A stretch of 64,000 bases of DNA from assembly GCF_030867095.1 (NCBI RefSeq), contig NC_081828.1, positions 48,709,434-48,773,433 on the forward strand, in the 5' to 3' direction. Below the pieces are notes generated by a model that had not been told where the DNA came from, made no database searches, and worked only from the letters and a program-made list of their open reading frames with translations. Source of the DNA: Alligator mississippiensis (lineage: Eukaryota > Chordata > Crocodylia > Alligatoridae). Of the stretch, positions 30,247 to 42,184 are shown in pieces (the first letter of the stretch is position 1; the number at the start of each line of letters is the position of its first letter). Position numbers and translations under genes: made by a program.

Positions 30247-32804
30247 CCTATATCCGCAAAGGGCAGTCAGGAAGCAGGATCCTGAATGGATATGAGACAG
30301 GCTTATTGTTATCTGTAGTGTAGCTTCTTGCAGGTACTGAGTTTGTCATAACTAACACCTGCTCATTCTTTTTTCCCCTCAGAGTGAACTTATTCCCTTA
30401 CCTACAGCTGATTGTTACAGATTGCACGCACGCAAACAGGGAAAATGTTACATGGAACCAAAATGTTACCTTCTTTTTGTTCTGTAGCATGCATTATTGT
30501 AATATCAAGCTGCCTCCCAGATAAATCAGGTCTTTACAGTTGACTCTGAGGAGCTTTTTGCCCCTCTCATTTCTTACCCTCTGCTCAGGTTTGCTCAAGA
30601 AGTGGATAAGCCTTGGTTTTGGGTCTCAGGCTGACATGGTTTGAAGATTTTGGAACTAAACATTTGCAAGAGGTCAGATTGTGATACACAGAGCAGTATC
30701 ACATTTTAAGAGATGAGCCTTGGATTTGAACCTATACTTTGGATTGTCCCCTAGATCTAAACACAAACCCACAGACCTGAAACCTCTCCGACTTGCATTT
30801 GGTTTCATACATAACTGTAATCTCCATCTCTGTCATGGGCCAATCCAGGTCTAACTCCTCCTTTCCATCCTGTAGGAAAGGTTTAAACTTTGTGGCTTGC
30901 TTTGGACTCATCTCTATGTTTCATTGCTTCTGTCTCACTACTGTCAACTGTCAAATGCATGCAGTCTCATATGAGGTTGATTCACATCTCACTTACCCAG
31001 TTTATATTAAAAATGTTCCTGATTTACGCCTGTGAAAGTGAAAGCAGGATGAGACTCATGATATCCAGGGACTGACCTCACTGCTGGTACACACAGATCA
31101 AGCTTTGTTTAATTCAAAGCAGTGTCATCCATTTACACCAGCTGAGAATTTTTCCCTGTATCTCTGTATCACATTAAAAATACATGGGTAATATAATATA
31201 CTTTCTGTGTAAATGTCTGAATCTGAGCCAGACTGCGGGAGACACAGTCCAGTTCTGGGCAGAACACACCTTTTTTCCGAGGCTGGTGGTGTGGCAGACT
31301 TTCTAGATGGCTATAAGTTTTATTTGCATATAGTGACTGCTGTTAAAGTAGGCAATGGAAAACTCTGCTCCCAGAGACACATTCCTCTCATTTTTCCAAG
31401 ATGTTTCCTTCTCTTTTCCCTCTATCCCAAACATTAACACTAAAAATAAAACTCACTCAGCTGTAGGCCAGCTAAAAATAGACTCTTTAGTTATTTACTT
31501 TTAATCAGCAAAGGCCTTTCCTACTGCTGCTGCTCCAGAGCAAAACTCCAAAACCAGGCGCTAGGAAGGGATGTGTGACCCTTCAGAGAGCAGCTCAGCC
31601 TCAGAGGGATAAACACAAGCTCCATCCTGGCTAAAGTCCATGTTGATGGGGACCGGCAGGCTCCAAGTCATCCGTCTTACTGCCTCCTCTCTGTTCCTGT
31701 TTGTTTTCTACCTGTCCTGAAATTCATTGGGCAGGTCAGATCCTCTGTCTCTGAGGATCTCCCAGCTGCGCTGCTGGTTGTGAGCAAGGAGTAGCAACAT
31801 ACAGCCATGACAGGTTACAGTGACACATGATAGGGCCTGCCTCCTGTAACATGCATTCAGCCAGAGTATGCAGGCTGCAGAGCTAGATGCAGAGAGGCAC
31901 CTAGCTTCCCCTCTGCAAGTTTTGTGACTGCCATATCTTTAGGATGGGATTTTGCCTGTTGGATGTGCATTATAGTATAATATCCTCCTTAAGCCCTCCA
32001 AAGCCCATTGTGCACTGAGGAGGAGGGAGCCCTTGTCCAACAGAGCTCTGCAGCTTGCTGATAGTGTTAAACCTCCCTATGCTGTGGAACAGTAGCTGTT
32101 CTACTGCTTCTGACCCTTTTGCACTATTTACTCCTATGCTAATATAGAGTGGAGCATATTGGGTTTGATTCTCACATACACTCAAACCTCTTTTACATGC
32201 TACTGGCAAGACACCTGAAAAGGGATCTGAGAGTGCATTTACATGCACTTTAAGGCCCCATTTATACTTCCAGCAGCTTCATGAAGTCTGCCAAAGTTAA
32301 TAATATTTTGTACTCTCTAGGCATGGTCTCCTTCACATTGCCTTTGGGCAGATATTTGTGCCACACTAAATAAGTGTGCAGTACTCTCTAATCAGAACAT
32401 CAGCATACTGTTTTCCTTTTGCCCCTGTGTAACTGATGACACAAGGTATAAGGAGGTAAGGGCTTAAGGCCACTGTACAGAGCATCTATGGAGATGCATA
32501 AAATAATTTGACATTTGTTGATGAACCAAGGAGCACTTTTCATAAGGATTCCTCCATTTTTCAACTAGCTCTCATCACCTCTTATCAAGAAATTTCACAG
32601 GGCTTTGCCAATACTTAGTTGCCACACTACCCATCAAGGTACATGTTCTCACCATTTTTAGAAGGGCACTGATAGACTGCAGGCTAGCAGAATATGAGGG
32701 AGAATAACCTCAGATCCCCAGAGAAGAAGGATAGTTAAGTGCCAACCTAGAGATGGGGACTCAGATTTAATTCTCCTTTAGCAGCTCTGCTTCCTGCAGT
32801 CCCT

Positions 32805-32890
32805 TTACAGCATCTGACGAAGCATGCCCTCTGCTTATGAAAGTTTGTGGTATACCTCTTTGATTTTAGTGTATAAAGTGAAAATCTACC
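32805..32890 (+). repeat. Reptilian dispersed repeat fragment
   Basis: 'cagcatctgacgaagcatgc' followed by 'tatgaaagtttgtggtatac' and 'ttagtgtataaagtg' is a diverged copy of a very common reptile repeat whose usual form reads 'catctgacgaagtgggtctt' and 'gaaagcttatgc'. Confidence 0.5.
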
Positions 32891-32924
32891 CTGCCTTCTG
32901 CCTGAATTCACCTTTTCCACAGAC

Positions 32925-33085
32925 TTTCAGTGATACTGTGGGCAAGTTGCTTTAATCTGTGGGTGCCTCAGGTCCCTATCTGTAGGGTGGGGATAATGGC
33001 ATTTCTCTACCTTATAGGGATGAAATGCACCAAAGGCTGTGGAATGCTCCATTACAGTGGTTATAGGGGCCATATAAATACACGG
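32925..33085 (+). repeat. MIR-like SINE
   Basis: 'actgtgggcaagttgcttta', 'gggtgcctcaggtccctatc', 'gggtggggataatggcattt' and 'ttatagggatgaaatg' follow the amniote MIR core order on the plus strand. Confidence 0.6.
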
Positions 33086-34164
33086 GTTATATGGAGACCC
33101 ATGGCATTAGACTGAGTCTAGAGAATTCTTCTATAGCATTGCCAGACAGCATCAGAAGCACAAAGTTCTGATGAGAGCTGAGTTCTAGACAGGGAAATAC
33201 AGTGATTCAAAGGCCCAGGGAAACAAGGCATTGTGATTGCTAGGATAGGGAACACACAGCAACATCCCTAGTAATGTCTCCAAGTCTCTCTTCCCTCTGT
33301 ATGTGCGTGAGTATGTATGTGCGCACACGTGTTTGTATATACACTGCAGCACTCAGAAAGAAAGTGGTGGGTGGTTGTTTTTCTGCTAGTCCTGGTTATT
33401 TTGATGATTTTTTTTGGCTTAGAAACAGAAATTCCTTCCTGAGGAAATCCTAAAAGCAAAGCGCACTGGGCTCTGTGGCCAAAGAGGAGGGGTAGGCTGG
33501 AAAAAGTCATGAAGCCAAGAGAGGTGGAGCAAAATGTGGTGGTGATTTGAGGGTGAGCAAGTCCAGGCAGGATGACATTGTGTGTTTAATTTAGGAATCA
33601 TCTAATGAGTAGCCTCATTAAGGCTGAAGGACAAAACCAGTTCTGTTAATGGCTGGCACCCACTTCTCCAATGCTGCCCAGTGTCCTGATGCATCCTTTA
33701 TTTGAATGGGTGTTTGTACATCTAGTACCAGCATCAACGAAGCGTTTATTAACAATCTCTCTCTCTCTCTATCTCCCTCCCAGTTAACTTCCCAGCCTCA
33801 TATAGAGGGGGAGGAAAGTATATTTATGGGACAAATAATACTAAGGCTTTGCATGTATAAAGCACTAATGATCTTGGGATCATCAGATGGTTTTGCAAAC
33901 ATAATTGCCCATACATTTAAAACAGAGCAGCAGGCCAGTTGGAGTCACTCTGCCAAGTGTCATTTTGTCACATTAGCCTCAGTGATGCCATACAAACCTT
34001 CTGGAGGAAATGGGCCTGTGTCAAAGGCATTTCCATGATGGCTCAGAAGAAAGAGTGTTGTATGGCAGGAAGTGTAGGATGTCTCCAGTGGCTCAGACAG
34101 GTTAGACATATCATTCAGGTGATGATGAGTCGGAGGAGGCTTCTTTAAAGAAGACTTACTGAGA

Positions 34165-34620
34165 GTGCAGGAACAAACCATCCTGATGCGCAGAAAGACT
34201 AGCAAGTATAGCAGAAGACCAGCTTGGCTTAGCGGAGAACTCTTCAGTAAACTAAGTGACAAAAAGGAAGCTTATAAGAATTGGAAACTTGGACAAATAA
34301 ATAGGGAGGAGTATAAGAGCTTTGTTTGGTTATGCAGGTATGAAGTCAGGAAGGCCAAAGCACAATTGGAGTTGCACCTAGCAAGGGTCATGAAGGGTAA
34401 CAAGAAGGGTTTCTACAAGTATGTCGGTAGGAAGAGGAGGATCAGGGAAAATGTGGGTCCCTTACTGAATCAGGGAGGCAACCTTGTGACAGAGGATGCA
34501 GAAAAGGCTGACGTGCTCAATGCCTTCTTTGTCTCAGTCCTCACAGAAAAGGGCAGCTCCCAAACTACTGCACCAGGCAGCACAGTTTGGGGAGGAGGTG
34601 AGCAGCCAACAGTGGTGTAA
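34165..34620 (+). pseudogene. CR1 ORF2 linker region before RT
   Basis: A 151-residue frame with the CR1 linker signature: RRPAWLSGELFSKLSDKKEAY, KKGFYKYVGRKRRIRENVGP and LVTEDAEKADVLNAFFVSVL. The frame stops at 34,620 by a TAA, but CR1 coding character continues in the same direction to the solo LTR at 34,809. The endonuclease domain is missing by 5' truncation. Confidence 0.8.
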
Positions 34621-34808
34621 GAAGAGATTAGGGACTATTTAGAAAAGCTGGATGTATACAAGTTCATGGGGCCAGATGGGATGTACCTGAGGGTGCTGAG
34701 GGAGTTGTCTGATGAGATTGCAGAGACATTGGCCACCATCTCTGAAAATTCATGGCAATCAGGAGAGGTCCCAGATGAGGTGAAGGGCAAACATAGTGCC
34801 CATATTTA

Positions 34809-36270
34809 TGTAACCCGGGTGGCGGCTCAATAGTTGCCACCTCTGCCCAAATATCAGGGATGGTGTGGTGAGAATGGGGCAGGGCTTCTGGCCAGCACCA
34901 ATTTACTTTCCAGCCTGCCCCTGCTCCCCACAGAGCAGCCTGTGGTCCCAAGAAGGTCTAACACTTAACTGATTTAATTATTTACACTTTATTTAAAAAA
35001 CAAGAATAATAGGAAAGGTTATTTAAAGTGAACTTAAATGGAAATACAAACCAGAATGCATTAGTCAACCCTTGACTCAAGAATCACAGGTAGTTTAACT
35101 GGCAGCTTTCAGCCACTGCAAGGAAGCAGGGTGCTTGTTTCCAGCAGATCCAACAGGCTTCCCAGTAAGTGACAGACTGCAACGGTGTAAGCTCTTCTGG
35201 TCTGCAGCAATCAAATTGTATCAAATGCCAACCCCCCCGAAAGAGGCTGAAGGGTGACCCTCTGTGGCAACCAAAAAGGCAAGCAACAAGCAACAGAGTA
35301 GGCTCCTGCAGCAACCTGCATGACCCAAGCACAAAGCTCAGGGACTCCATCCGATGACAATCAGATGCAGAATAAGGGACAGGACTGAGTCCCCTCTGGG
35401 GCAGTCAGTGGCTGAGGGTTAACAGCACAGGCAGCTCCCAGGGGTTGCTGCTCTAAACCGCAGCTCCAGATGACTGGCCGGGCACCCCACATGCCTCGCA
35501 GCTCACCAATCATGCTCTGAGCACCAGCCTGCGCCCCGAGCTCCCAGGGACCCTCCTCCTGGTGCTCTGTTGCTCCTGAGGATCCCAGTGCCTTGCCTGC
35601 TGCTGTCCCGCTTCCCTGGGGGAGGTAAGGGGTTTCCTCAACACACCCGCCCAGCTCCCTGCTCTGGATAAGGATGCTGCCTGCACTGCTGGCTGCTGCT
35701 TCTCTGCAGTGGAGTGGGGGGCCGACTGCCACCCCTAGCCTCTGAGACGCCTGGCACGTCCAAAACACTGTGATGGGGCCTTGGGCCACTAGCTCTCTGC
35801 CCCAAGCCCTGGCCGCTGCTCCCTTTCTGCTGCAGGGCTGGAAGTATGGCTGACTGCTGCTGCCTTCTCCTCCCAGGGCTTTCAAGGCTCTTCAGAGGGG
35901 TCTCTCTGCTCCCTCCGCTGGGTCAGCTCACCCCAGCTCTTCTTAGGCCTCCTGCGTCCTTCCTCGGAGTCACTGTTAGCAGCTCCCCCCCATGCCAGTT
36001 CGGCTGCTGCTTTTATCCCCTCCGGCAGTCCCTGCCTGGCTTGCAAACCGGCCAACCAGGGCTCTGGGTGGCGGACCCCCAACCCTGGCTATCCCCCTTC
36101 CCTGTGAATGAGGGGATTGTAAACCCCTTCTTTCAATTGCCTTCTCCTTTCCCACAGGGCAGGGCTCCCCTGCTCCACCCTTGGGATCGCTCAGAGTTCA
36201 CCAGCACTGTTTCTAGCCCAGGGTACTATCTCAAGCCAATCTGGTGAGCCCACATTGGCAGTCTGTTACA
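34809..36270 (-). mobile_element. Solo LTR, 1,462 bp, 4-bp target duplication
   Basis: The ends are TGTAAC and GTTACA (perfect 6-bp inverted repeat, TG...CA), flanked by a 4-bp direct repeat TTTA (34,805-34,808 and 36,271-36,274). The CR1 reads straight through when it is ignored. Minus orientation is suggested by AATAAA (complement of 34,988-34,993) near the far end and a weak TATA-like GATAAAAG near 36,018. A 4-bp duplication fits class I (gamma-like) ERVs. It is unrelated in sequence to the provirus at 26.6 kb. No internal genes: the interior was lost by LTR-LTR recombination. Confidence 0.8.
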
Positions 36271-36510
36271 TTTATGAAAGGGAAAAAGGAGGATTCAGGG
36301 AACTACAAACCAGTCAGCCTCACCTCAGTCCCTGGAGAAATCATGGAGCAGATCTTGAAGGAATCCATTTCTAAGCACTGGGAGGACAAAAAGGTGATTA
36401 GGAAGTCACCATGGATTCACCAAGAGCAAGTTATGCCTGACCAACCTGATTGCCTTCTATGACAAGGTGACTGGCTCTATGGATGTGGGGAGACCAGTGG
36501 ATGTGATATA

Positions 36511-36900
36511 CAGTTTAAGTTCCATTAACTGGCACCTTACAAGCCGGCATACTCTATTAACCGGCATGCTGGCTTGTAAGGTAAAGTGAAACCGGCAGTG
36601 CCCACTGTGGCACTTCTGGTTTCTCCAAACCCCCATGGCCCGGGGCAAAGCAGCCTGCGCTGCCAAGCCCCCATGGCCTAGGGGCATAACAGGCTGTGCA
36701 GGGCCTGCCTCCCTGTCCTTCAGGGCCCTCAGGGTCCGTGGAAGGGGTGGCAATGCTGCAGGAGGGGCAGTGACGCCCCAGATGCGGCAAGAGAACTGTC
36801 GGCCTGAAAAGGCAAGGACGCCTGCTCAGGCTGCTCAGTTACGTGGCATATTTCGTTATCTGGCATCCCCCATTCCCAGAGGATAACAGAGCTTTTACTG
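36511..36900. mobile_element. Tigger/pogo-like MITE, TA target
   Basis: It starts CAGTTTAAGTTCCATTAACT and ends TAACAGAGCTTTTACTG; the terminal CAGT/ACTG is inverted, and a TA lies on both sides (36,509-36,510 and 36,901-36,902). Internal 'ttaaccggca', 'ttaactggca' and 'gttatctggca' motifs are typical of Tigger-type ends. It splits the CR1 codons encoding VIYLDFSKAF. Confidence 0.8.
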
Positions 36901-37077
36901 TACCTTGATTTTAGCAAGGCTTTTGATACAGTCTCCCACAACATTCTCCCAAACAAGCTAAGGAAGTACGGGCTGGATGAATGAACTGTAGGGTGGATAG
37001 CAAACTGGCTGGAGCATTGGGCTCAGAGGGTAGTAATCACTGGCTCAATATCTAATTGGCAGCTGATATCAAGCAGA

Positions 37078-37392
37078 GTGCCCCAGAAGTTGGTCCTCGA
37101 GCCAGTTTTGTTTAATGTCTTCATCAATGACCTGGAAGATGGCATAGAGTGCGCCCTCAGCAAGTTTGCAGATGACACCAAGCTGCGGAGATTAGTAGAT
37201 ACACTGGAGGGTAGGGCTAGGATTCAGAGTAGCCTAGACAAATTGGAGGCTTGGGCCAAAAAGAATCTCTTGAGGTTCAACAAGGACAAATGCAAAGTCC
37301 TGCACTTAGGATGGAACAACCCGATGCATCAGTACAGGCTGGGGACCGACCAGCTCTGCAGAAAAGGATGCGGGGGTTACAGTGGACAATAA
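37078..37392 (+). pseudogene. CR1 RT palm segment
   Basis: This frame carries PVLFNVFINDLEDGIE and KFADDTKLRRLVDTLEGRA (catalytic Asp pair preserved), then LRFNKDKCKVLHLGWNNPMH. Sequence upstream (36,271-37,077) supplies more of the same domain in broken frames. The piece ends at a frameshift before the insertion at 37,521. Confidence 0.8.
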
Positions 37393-37520
37393 GCTGAATG
37401 AGCACAGAGTGTGCCCTTTTTTTAAAGAAGGCTAACAGCATAGTGAGTTGCATTGGTAGGAGTGTTGCCAGCAGGTCAAGGGAAGTGATTATTCCCTTCT
37501 CTTCAGCACTATTGAGGCCA

Positions 37521-37911
37521 TTGGCGATGCATAGGGGGTGCACGCAGGTGCATGTGCACTCCCTGAGTGTGGCAGTGCACCCCCTATGAAAAGGTGCTGC
37601 CAACACTGCCACCGGCTTCTGCGGGCAGTTGCCGCTCACCATCCTCCTCCCCCACCACTACTGACATCACTGACAGCAACTGTGGGCAGTCCATGATTGC
37701 TGCTGGCCACTGCTGATGCTGCCAGTGGCATCTGTGGGTAGTCGCTGACCTCTGGTCAGTGCTCGCTACCACCACCCTTGCCACCGCCAGTACCATGGCT
37801 GCCTGCAGGAGCTCCCCACTTACCGCCACCATGCTCCCACTGCCAACAGCTCTGCTGCCTGCCAGAGCTCGCCATGACCCCCAGCCTCTGGGGGCATGTG
37901 GTGTTCATGGG
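37521..37911. mobile_element. Unclassified insertion in CR1
   Basis: CR1 sequence breaks at 'ttgaggcca' and resumes at 'gtgagacgac', which overlap in alignment with other CR1 copies and may be a worn 8-9 bp duplication. The insert starts with a hairpin (CATAGGGGGTGCAC / GTGCACCCCCTATG) and continues GC-rich with repeated 'ctgcc/caccac' texture. No clear terminal inverted repeat and no coding evidence. Confidence 0.5.
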
Positions 37912-38353
37912 TGAGACGACATCTGGAGTACTGTGTTCAGTTTTGGGCTCACCACTACAGAAAGGTTGTGGACAAATTGGAGAGGGTCCAGTGGAGGGCA
38001 ACAAAAATGGTGAGGGGGCTGAAGGACATGACTTATGAGGAAAGACTAAGGGAACTGGGCTTATTTAGTCTACAGAAGAGGAGACTGAATGGGATTTAAC
38101 AGCAGCCTTCAACTACCTGAAGGGGGGCTTGAAAGAGGATAGAGCTAGACTGATCTCAGTGGTGACAGATAACAGAACAAAGAGTAATGGTCTCAAGTTG
38201 CAACATGGGCAGTTTAGGTTGGATATTAGGAAGAATTTTTACACTAGGAGGGTAGTAAAACACTGGAACAGGTTACCCGAAGAAGTGATGCAATCTCCAC
38301 CCTTGGAGGTTTTTAAGACCTGGCTAGACAAAGCTTTGGCTGGGATGATCTAG
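37896..38353 (+). pseudogene. CR1 ORF2 C-terminal segments
   Basis: Two frames (37,896-38,099 and 38,129-38,353) encode the CR1 C-terminus: [60 protein letters not shown] and FKTWLDKALAGMI at the natural end. A frameshift/stop between them breaks the protein. Confidence 0.8.
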
Positions 38354-38439
38354 TTGGGGATGGCCCTGACTTGAGCAAGGGGTTGGACTAGATGACCTCC
38401 TGAGGTCCCTTCCAACCCTAATTTTCTATGATTCTATGA

Positions 38440-40255
38440 TTCTAGGAAGGTAATGAGGATGGCCTCCCCGGAGGCAGCAGGATCAAAAACCCTGGTGAGG
38501 GGAACCACTGATCTCTGTGCAGTGTATCAAATATTGTGCCTCTGTGGCAGTAAGTCCCTCCTACACTAACATGTCTTCTGTGGAAGAAGCTGCTTTGTAG
38601 TTGCAAAAGGAGTATTAAGTGGTTGCAAACTAGGCCATGGTTTGGGAAGAAGAGTGATCTGGTTTCTGATTCTTGGCCTGAGACAGCTTGGGAATTGCTG
38701 CTATGGGACTTTTCCATCAGGGTTGTCCTATCTGATTTGGCTCAGTCCCTCCCTGCTTTCCAGTAGAAGTGCAACCACCCCCCTCACCACCCCCCTCAAC
38801 TGGTGCAGTTCATTCTAGCTCCCCAGGGGTTAATGAATCTGACCTTTGAATTAGGTTTTGTTTACTTTCTCTTGCTGCTCAGAACACCTGGTTTCTGCAT
38901 TAGGGTCTCACTGATGACTCCTGATATTGCTTTTAGGTAAAAAACAGTTGTTCCTGCTTGTATGGGATCCAAGACTCTTCTGGCAGGGCTCCCTTCCCCG
39001 CAGCTCTTCCTTTGACTCACCCGGATGCTGCCCAAAGCTAATCTATAGCCTTCTTTTCAGCACCAGTGGCAAATAAAACCAATGTAAGAGCAGGAAAGAG
39101 CTAGGAGAGTTGGGACATGTAACAACATTTGCTTGTCTTGATAAGCAGATTAGCAGATACAGCCTGCCAGATGACCCACAGTTCAGACCCAAAGGGCTAG
39201 CCTCATCTTGATTCCCCTGAAACTCAAGCTAAGTCAGGGATTAAAACTTGTTTGGCCCCTAGGCTGGATCTGGACTGTGGGTATTCTCATGGGCTGTATC
39301 TGGACTTATGTTCAACAGAGGGTGAACAGTGGTGATGCTAACTGCTGTGGGTGACTGAGATGTTGTTGGCTCAGGAACTGAAGGTGTTAATGCAGCTGTT
39401 GCTCACCACACCACCACTGAAACAGCCCCCATGGATCCATGGAAGCTTGGACAATCACATGGCCTTTCTTCCTGCTCCCTTCTTGTTTGTCTTTCCTTGT
39501 GTCCTGCAGAGATGTCTTTGCTCCTTTGACCTAGTTCAGGGATGGGGGATACAGAATAATATTTTAAAAGTATGTAGCTTGTGAAGCTGGGGAGGTGGAA
39601 GTTTTGCTGAATACTACCAAGCTTTTCTGCATGTTGTAGTTCTGCTAATGCTCATCACCTGACCTGCAGCACCATCTGCTATTCTAGTCCTAACACCTAC
39701 TTGCAAGCACCCACTGCTTTGCAGTTCTATATGTTGTTCCCACCCTGCTCAACAGTGCAACCAGTGTTAATATTCTATTCTGGGTCCAGCATCCCCATGT
39801 TTGAACCAGTGTATCTCAACTCTGGCCTGCAGCAGGACCTGCAATCTTAGCACCATCCAGAGCAGTTACTACCAATCATACAAATAGCATATAGTGAGTT
39901 GGTGATGCAGATCTTTGGAATTGGTGGAACCTTCTTCTAAGACCAAGGTTGAGATCTCCAATTTCATTATAACCCAATACCACTTAACCATGGACTTTAT
40001 GGTTGACATGTGGCTCTTGGCTTTCCCCCTACAGAGCTCATTTGTTAATGAGCTGCCCCGAAACTCCCCTGGGGAGGATGCAGCTGTGGTTCAGAGGCTC
40101 AGCAGGGTGTGTTGTACAGCTGCCGCTTCCGCAAATTCTTTGAACTGTCAATAGAACCCACACATTGTGGAAATGAAAGTGAAATGCAAATTGAGTCAGT
40201 AGAAGAACCCGAGAAATAAAACTCGTATGGGTGGATGACAGAAAAGGTCCTCTGA
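38440..40255. other. No gene recognised
   Basis: Non-coding sequence. A possible hAT end at 39,236-39,430 is listed separately. Confidence 0.45.
39236..39430. repeat. Possible hAT-type MITE fragment
   Basis: The text 'cagggattaaaacttgtttg' followed by 'gcccctaggctggatctgga' resembles the left end of the element at 43,595 (CAGGAGTGTCACAGATATGG then CCCACAGGCTGGATC). The right end was not found. Confidence 0.35.
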
Positions 40256-40279
40256 TTTGTTTCTAAGTTCTCTTTGGCA

Positions 40280-40620
40280 AGTCACCAAAGGGAACTGGTT
40301 TGTGTACTTTATTTGGACTTTCAGAAAGCCTGTGACCAAAGCTTCTTTCAGGAGGGTATTAAGGAAGTTAAGTGGTCATGGAACGAAAAATAGTTTGGCC
40401 ATAGATAAATAAGAGACAGTAAACAGAGGAACATCCAATCTGTTTCCAACACATCTAAAGGTTAACAGTAGGTGCCATCAAGGATCCCCTGTAGGGTTGA
40501 TATTTTTTAATAATCTGGAAAAGCAAAGGGTAAAAGTCTGCAGAGGACACAACTCTGGATTAGCCAAGAGCTGAGAAGACTGTGGGGAACTTTGCTGTCC
40601 AGTCACACAGCTTAAACTCA
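40280..40620 (+). mobile_element. Old LINE (CR1/L2-type) RT fragment
   Basis: 'tttatttggactttcagaaa' encodes the RT 'YxDFQKA' motif, and downstream 'catcaaggatcccctgtagg' recalls the 'SGxPQGSVxGxxxFN' block. Stops and indels are frequent, so the copy is old. Exact clade not determined. Confidence 0.5.
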
Positions 40621-40855
40621 TATTCCAGGCTCTCATCAACTTGTATCCTGTTTGTTACTTTCTTCCCTGGTCTTCAGCAATGCAGTCTTGCTCAGCTCCT
40701 AGCTATTCCAAATGCTGTTGTAGACATCATTTTCCTACCTTGTCATTCTGACTTTTATCACTCCTCTCTTTGCATCCCTCCACTGGTGGTGGTGGCTTAT
40801 CCCTTAGGAGGATTCATTGACACTTGCATCAAGATAACAGCCTGATATGGCAATG

Positions 40856-41090
40856 GCCTGACTGGTGAGGGCCAACATTTTTGTCAGGCATGTCACAAAT
40901 TAGCCCTGCACCCTCCCTGAGTGCTACTCTGATCTCCTTTCTCTGCCCAATCTGCTGCTCTGCCTTCTGCTCCTTGTGATCTCCTGCTCTGCTTTCTGCT
41001 TCCTGCCTATCTGCTGCTGCACTGCTTGTCCCCTCCCTGATCTGCCATATGCCACATACAAAGACAGTCATGGGCTATCCTGTCCTTAAT
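40856..41090. mobile_element. hAT-type MITE, family A copy 2
   Basis: It aligns with 9,934-10,152 over 'agggccaacatttttg', 'ttagccctgcaccctccctg' and 'gcttgtcccctccctgatct' plus 'gccatatgccaca'. The interior is longer owing to an extra tgctctgccttctgc-type repeat. The right end is worn. Confidence 0.55.
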
Positions 41091-41639
41091 TCCCACAGGC
41101 CCACACCACACAGGAAGTCAGAACAAAGAAGCAGTAGCTGACTGCTCAAACTGTCAAGGGAAGAGGCAGATTTAGAGTTGTTGGTACTGGTTCAGGCTGT
41201 CACGCCCAAATGGCAAATGAGAGACAAGATTACGAGTCCTGCTAACTGGCCAGGATGTCAAGACCAAGGACTAGACAACAAGCAAGATTGGGAATTGTAG
41301 TTCCTTGATCATGGAAAGTCAATATTGTGCAGACTGCTGCCAGTTCTCTGCATGTCACTTAAATGGCCGAGCAGCTTCCTGCTTCTTGTGTGGTGTGAAC
41401 CAATGGGGATCTAAGACAGTATAGCCAATTAGGCTCCAGATGCATGGGACAAGTCATATCATAGCAGGTAAGTGTAAGTCCTCCTTTAGTGGTGAGCCCT
41501 GAATGCAGGTGTTAGGGTGAGTCATTTCATTGTGTAGCAGGGTGGCATCCCCAGGAATGGCTGTAAGCCTCTGGAGGCTCAAAATTCCCTTTTTTGCCCT
41601 GCCCGCTGTGGGAACAGTCTCCTCATCACTGACCTACCA

Positions 41640-41815
41640 TGTTTTAGTATCTAATTGCCCTTCAGGAAGTTAAAGGCTGCTATCAAATCCTCTCTCTGTC
41701 TTCTCGTCTCCAGACTGACTGAGCCCAGTTCCCTCAGGCTCTCCTCATAAGTCATGTGCCCTAGCCCCCTACCCATTTTTGTTGCCCTCAAAACTCTCTT
41801 CTTTGTTGTGATACC
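41640..41815 (-). mobile_element. Old CR1 fragment, minus
   Basis: The plus strand reads as the complement of CR1 coding sequence: 'ctgtcttctcgtctccagac' and 'ccctcaggctctcctcataa' are complements of CR1 'FSLxxRR' and 'YEERL' codons. Short and broken. Confidence 0.65.
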
Positions 41816-41899
41816 TACTAAATCTTGACAGTCCTGGTTAGGGATTGATGCTGCTACCTATCATACTGCCCAGCATTGTTTCAGTGTTTCTTTTACTCC

Positions 41900-42074
41900 C
41901 TAGCTTGCATAGGCAAACTAGGCACAAGCCTAGGGCCCTAAGTGAAGAATTATTTTACATATTATTTTACATATTATAATTATTGAGTGAAAAAAATAAT
42001 ATAAATATACAGTATTAAGTAGGGACCTACAAGTTTCTTTGCCTAGGGCCCACGAAAGGGTTAATCTGGCCCTG
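41900..42074. mobile_element. AT-rich hAT-type MITE, left end worn
   Basis: The right end, reverse-complemented, reads CAGGGCCAGATTAACCCTTT followed by CGTGGGCCCTAGGCAAAG, a common amniote hAT MITE end. The left side retains 'aggcacaagcctagggccct'. The centre is an AT-rich near-palindrome around repeated 'attattttacat'. Confidence 0.6.
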
Positions 42075-42184
42075 TCTGTATCTGCCTACTGTTTCTTGTC
42101 TACCTTGCAAAATCTTTGGGGCAGGGCCATCTGTGATGTATTTGTACAGCCTTAGCACAAGAGGAACCTGGTCTATAATTGCTA

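Larger units (their letters stand above)
30252..34145. other. No gene recognised; scattered old repeats
   Basis: Mostly unclassified non-coding sequence. Two old repeat fragments (32,805-32,890 and 32,925-33,085) are listed separately and a CT microsatellite lies at about 33,757-33,770. No supported exon. Confidence 0.45.
34148..38436 (+). mobile_element. CR1 LINE carrying three later insertions
   Basis: CR1 pieces lie at 34,148-34,808, 36,271-36,510, 36,901-37,520 and 37,912-38,436, in order from the linker before RT to the tail 'tctatgattctatgattcta'. Between them are a solo LTR, a Tigger/pogo-like MITE and an unclassified insert. CR1 sequence resumes at each junction, so all three arrived after the CR1. 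This copy belongs to a different CR1 subfamily from the one at 44-46 kb. Confidence 0.85.

Noticed and set aside
34809..36270. First read as a DNA transposon with GTAAC/GTTAC ends and a 6-7 bp duplication
   Set aside because: TG...CA ends with a 4-bp duplication and an AATAAA on the minus strand fit a solo LTR better.
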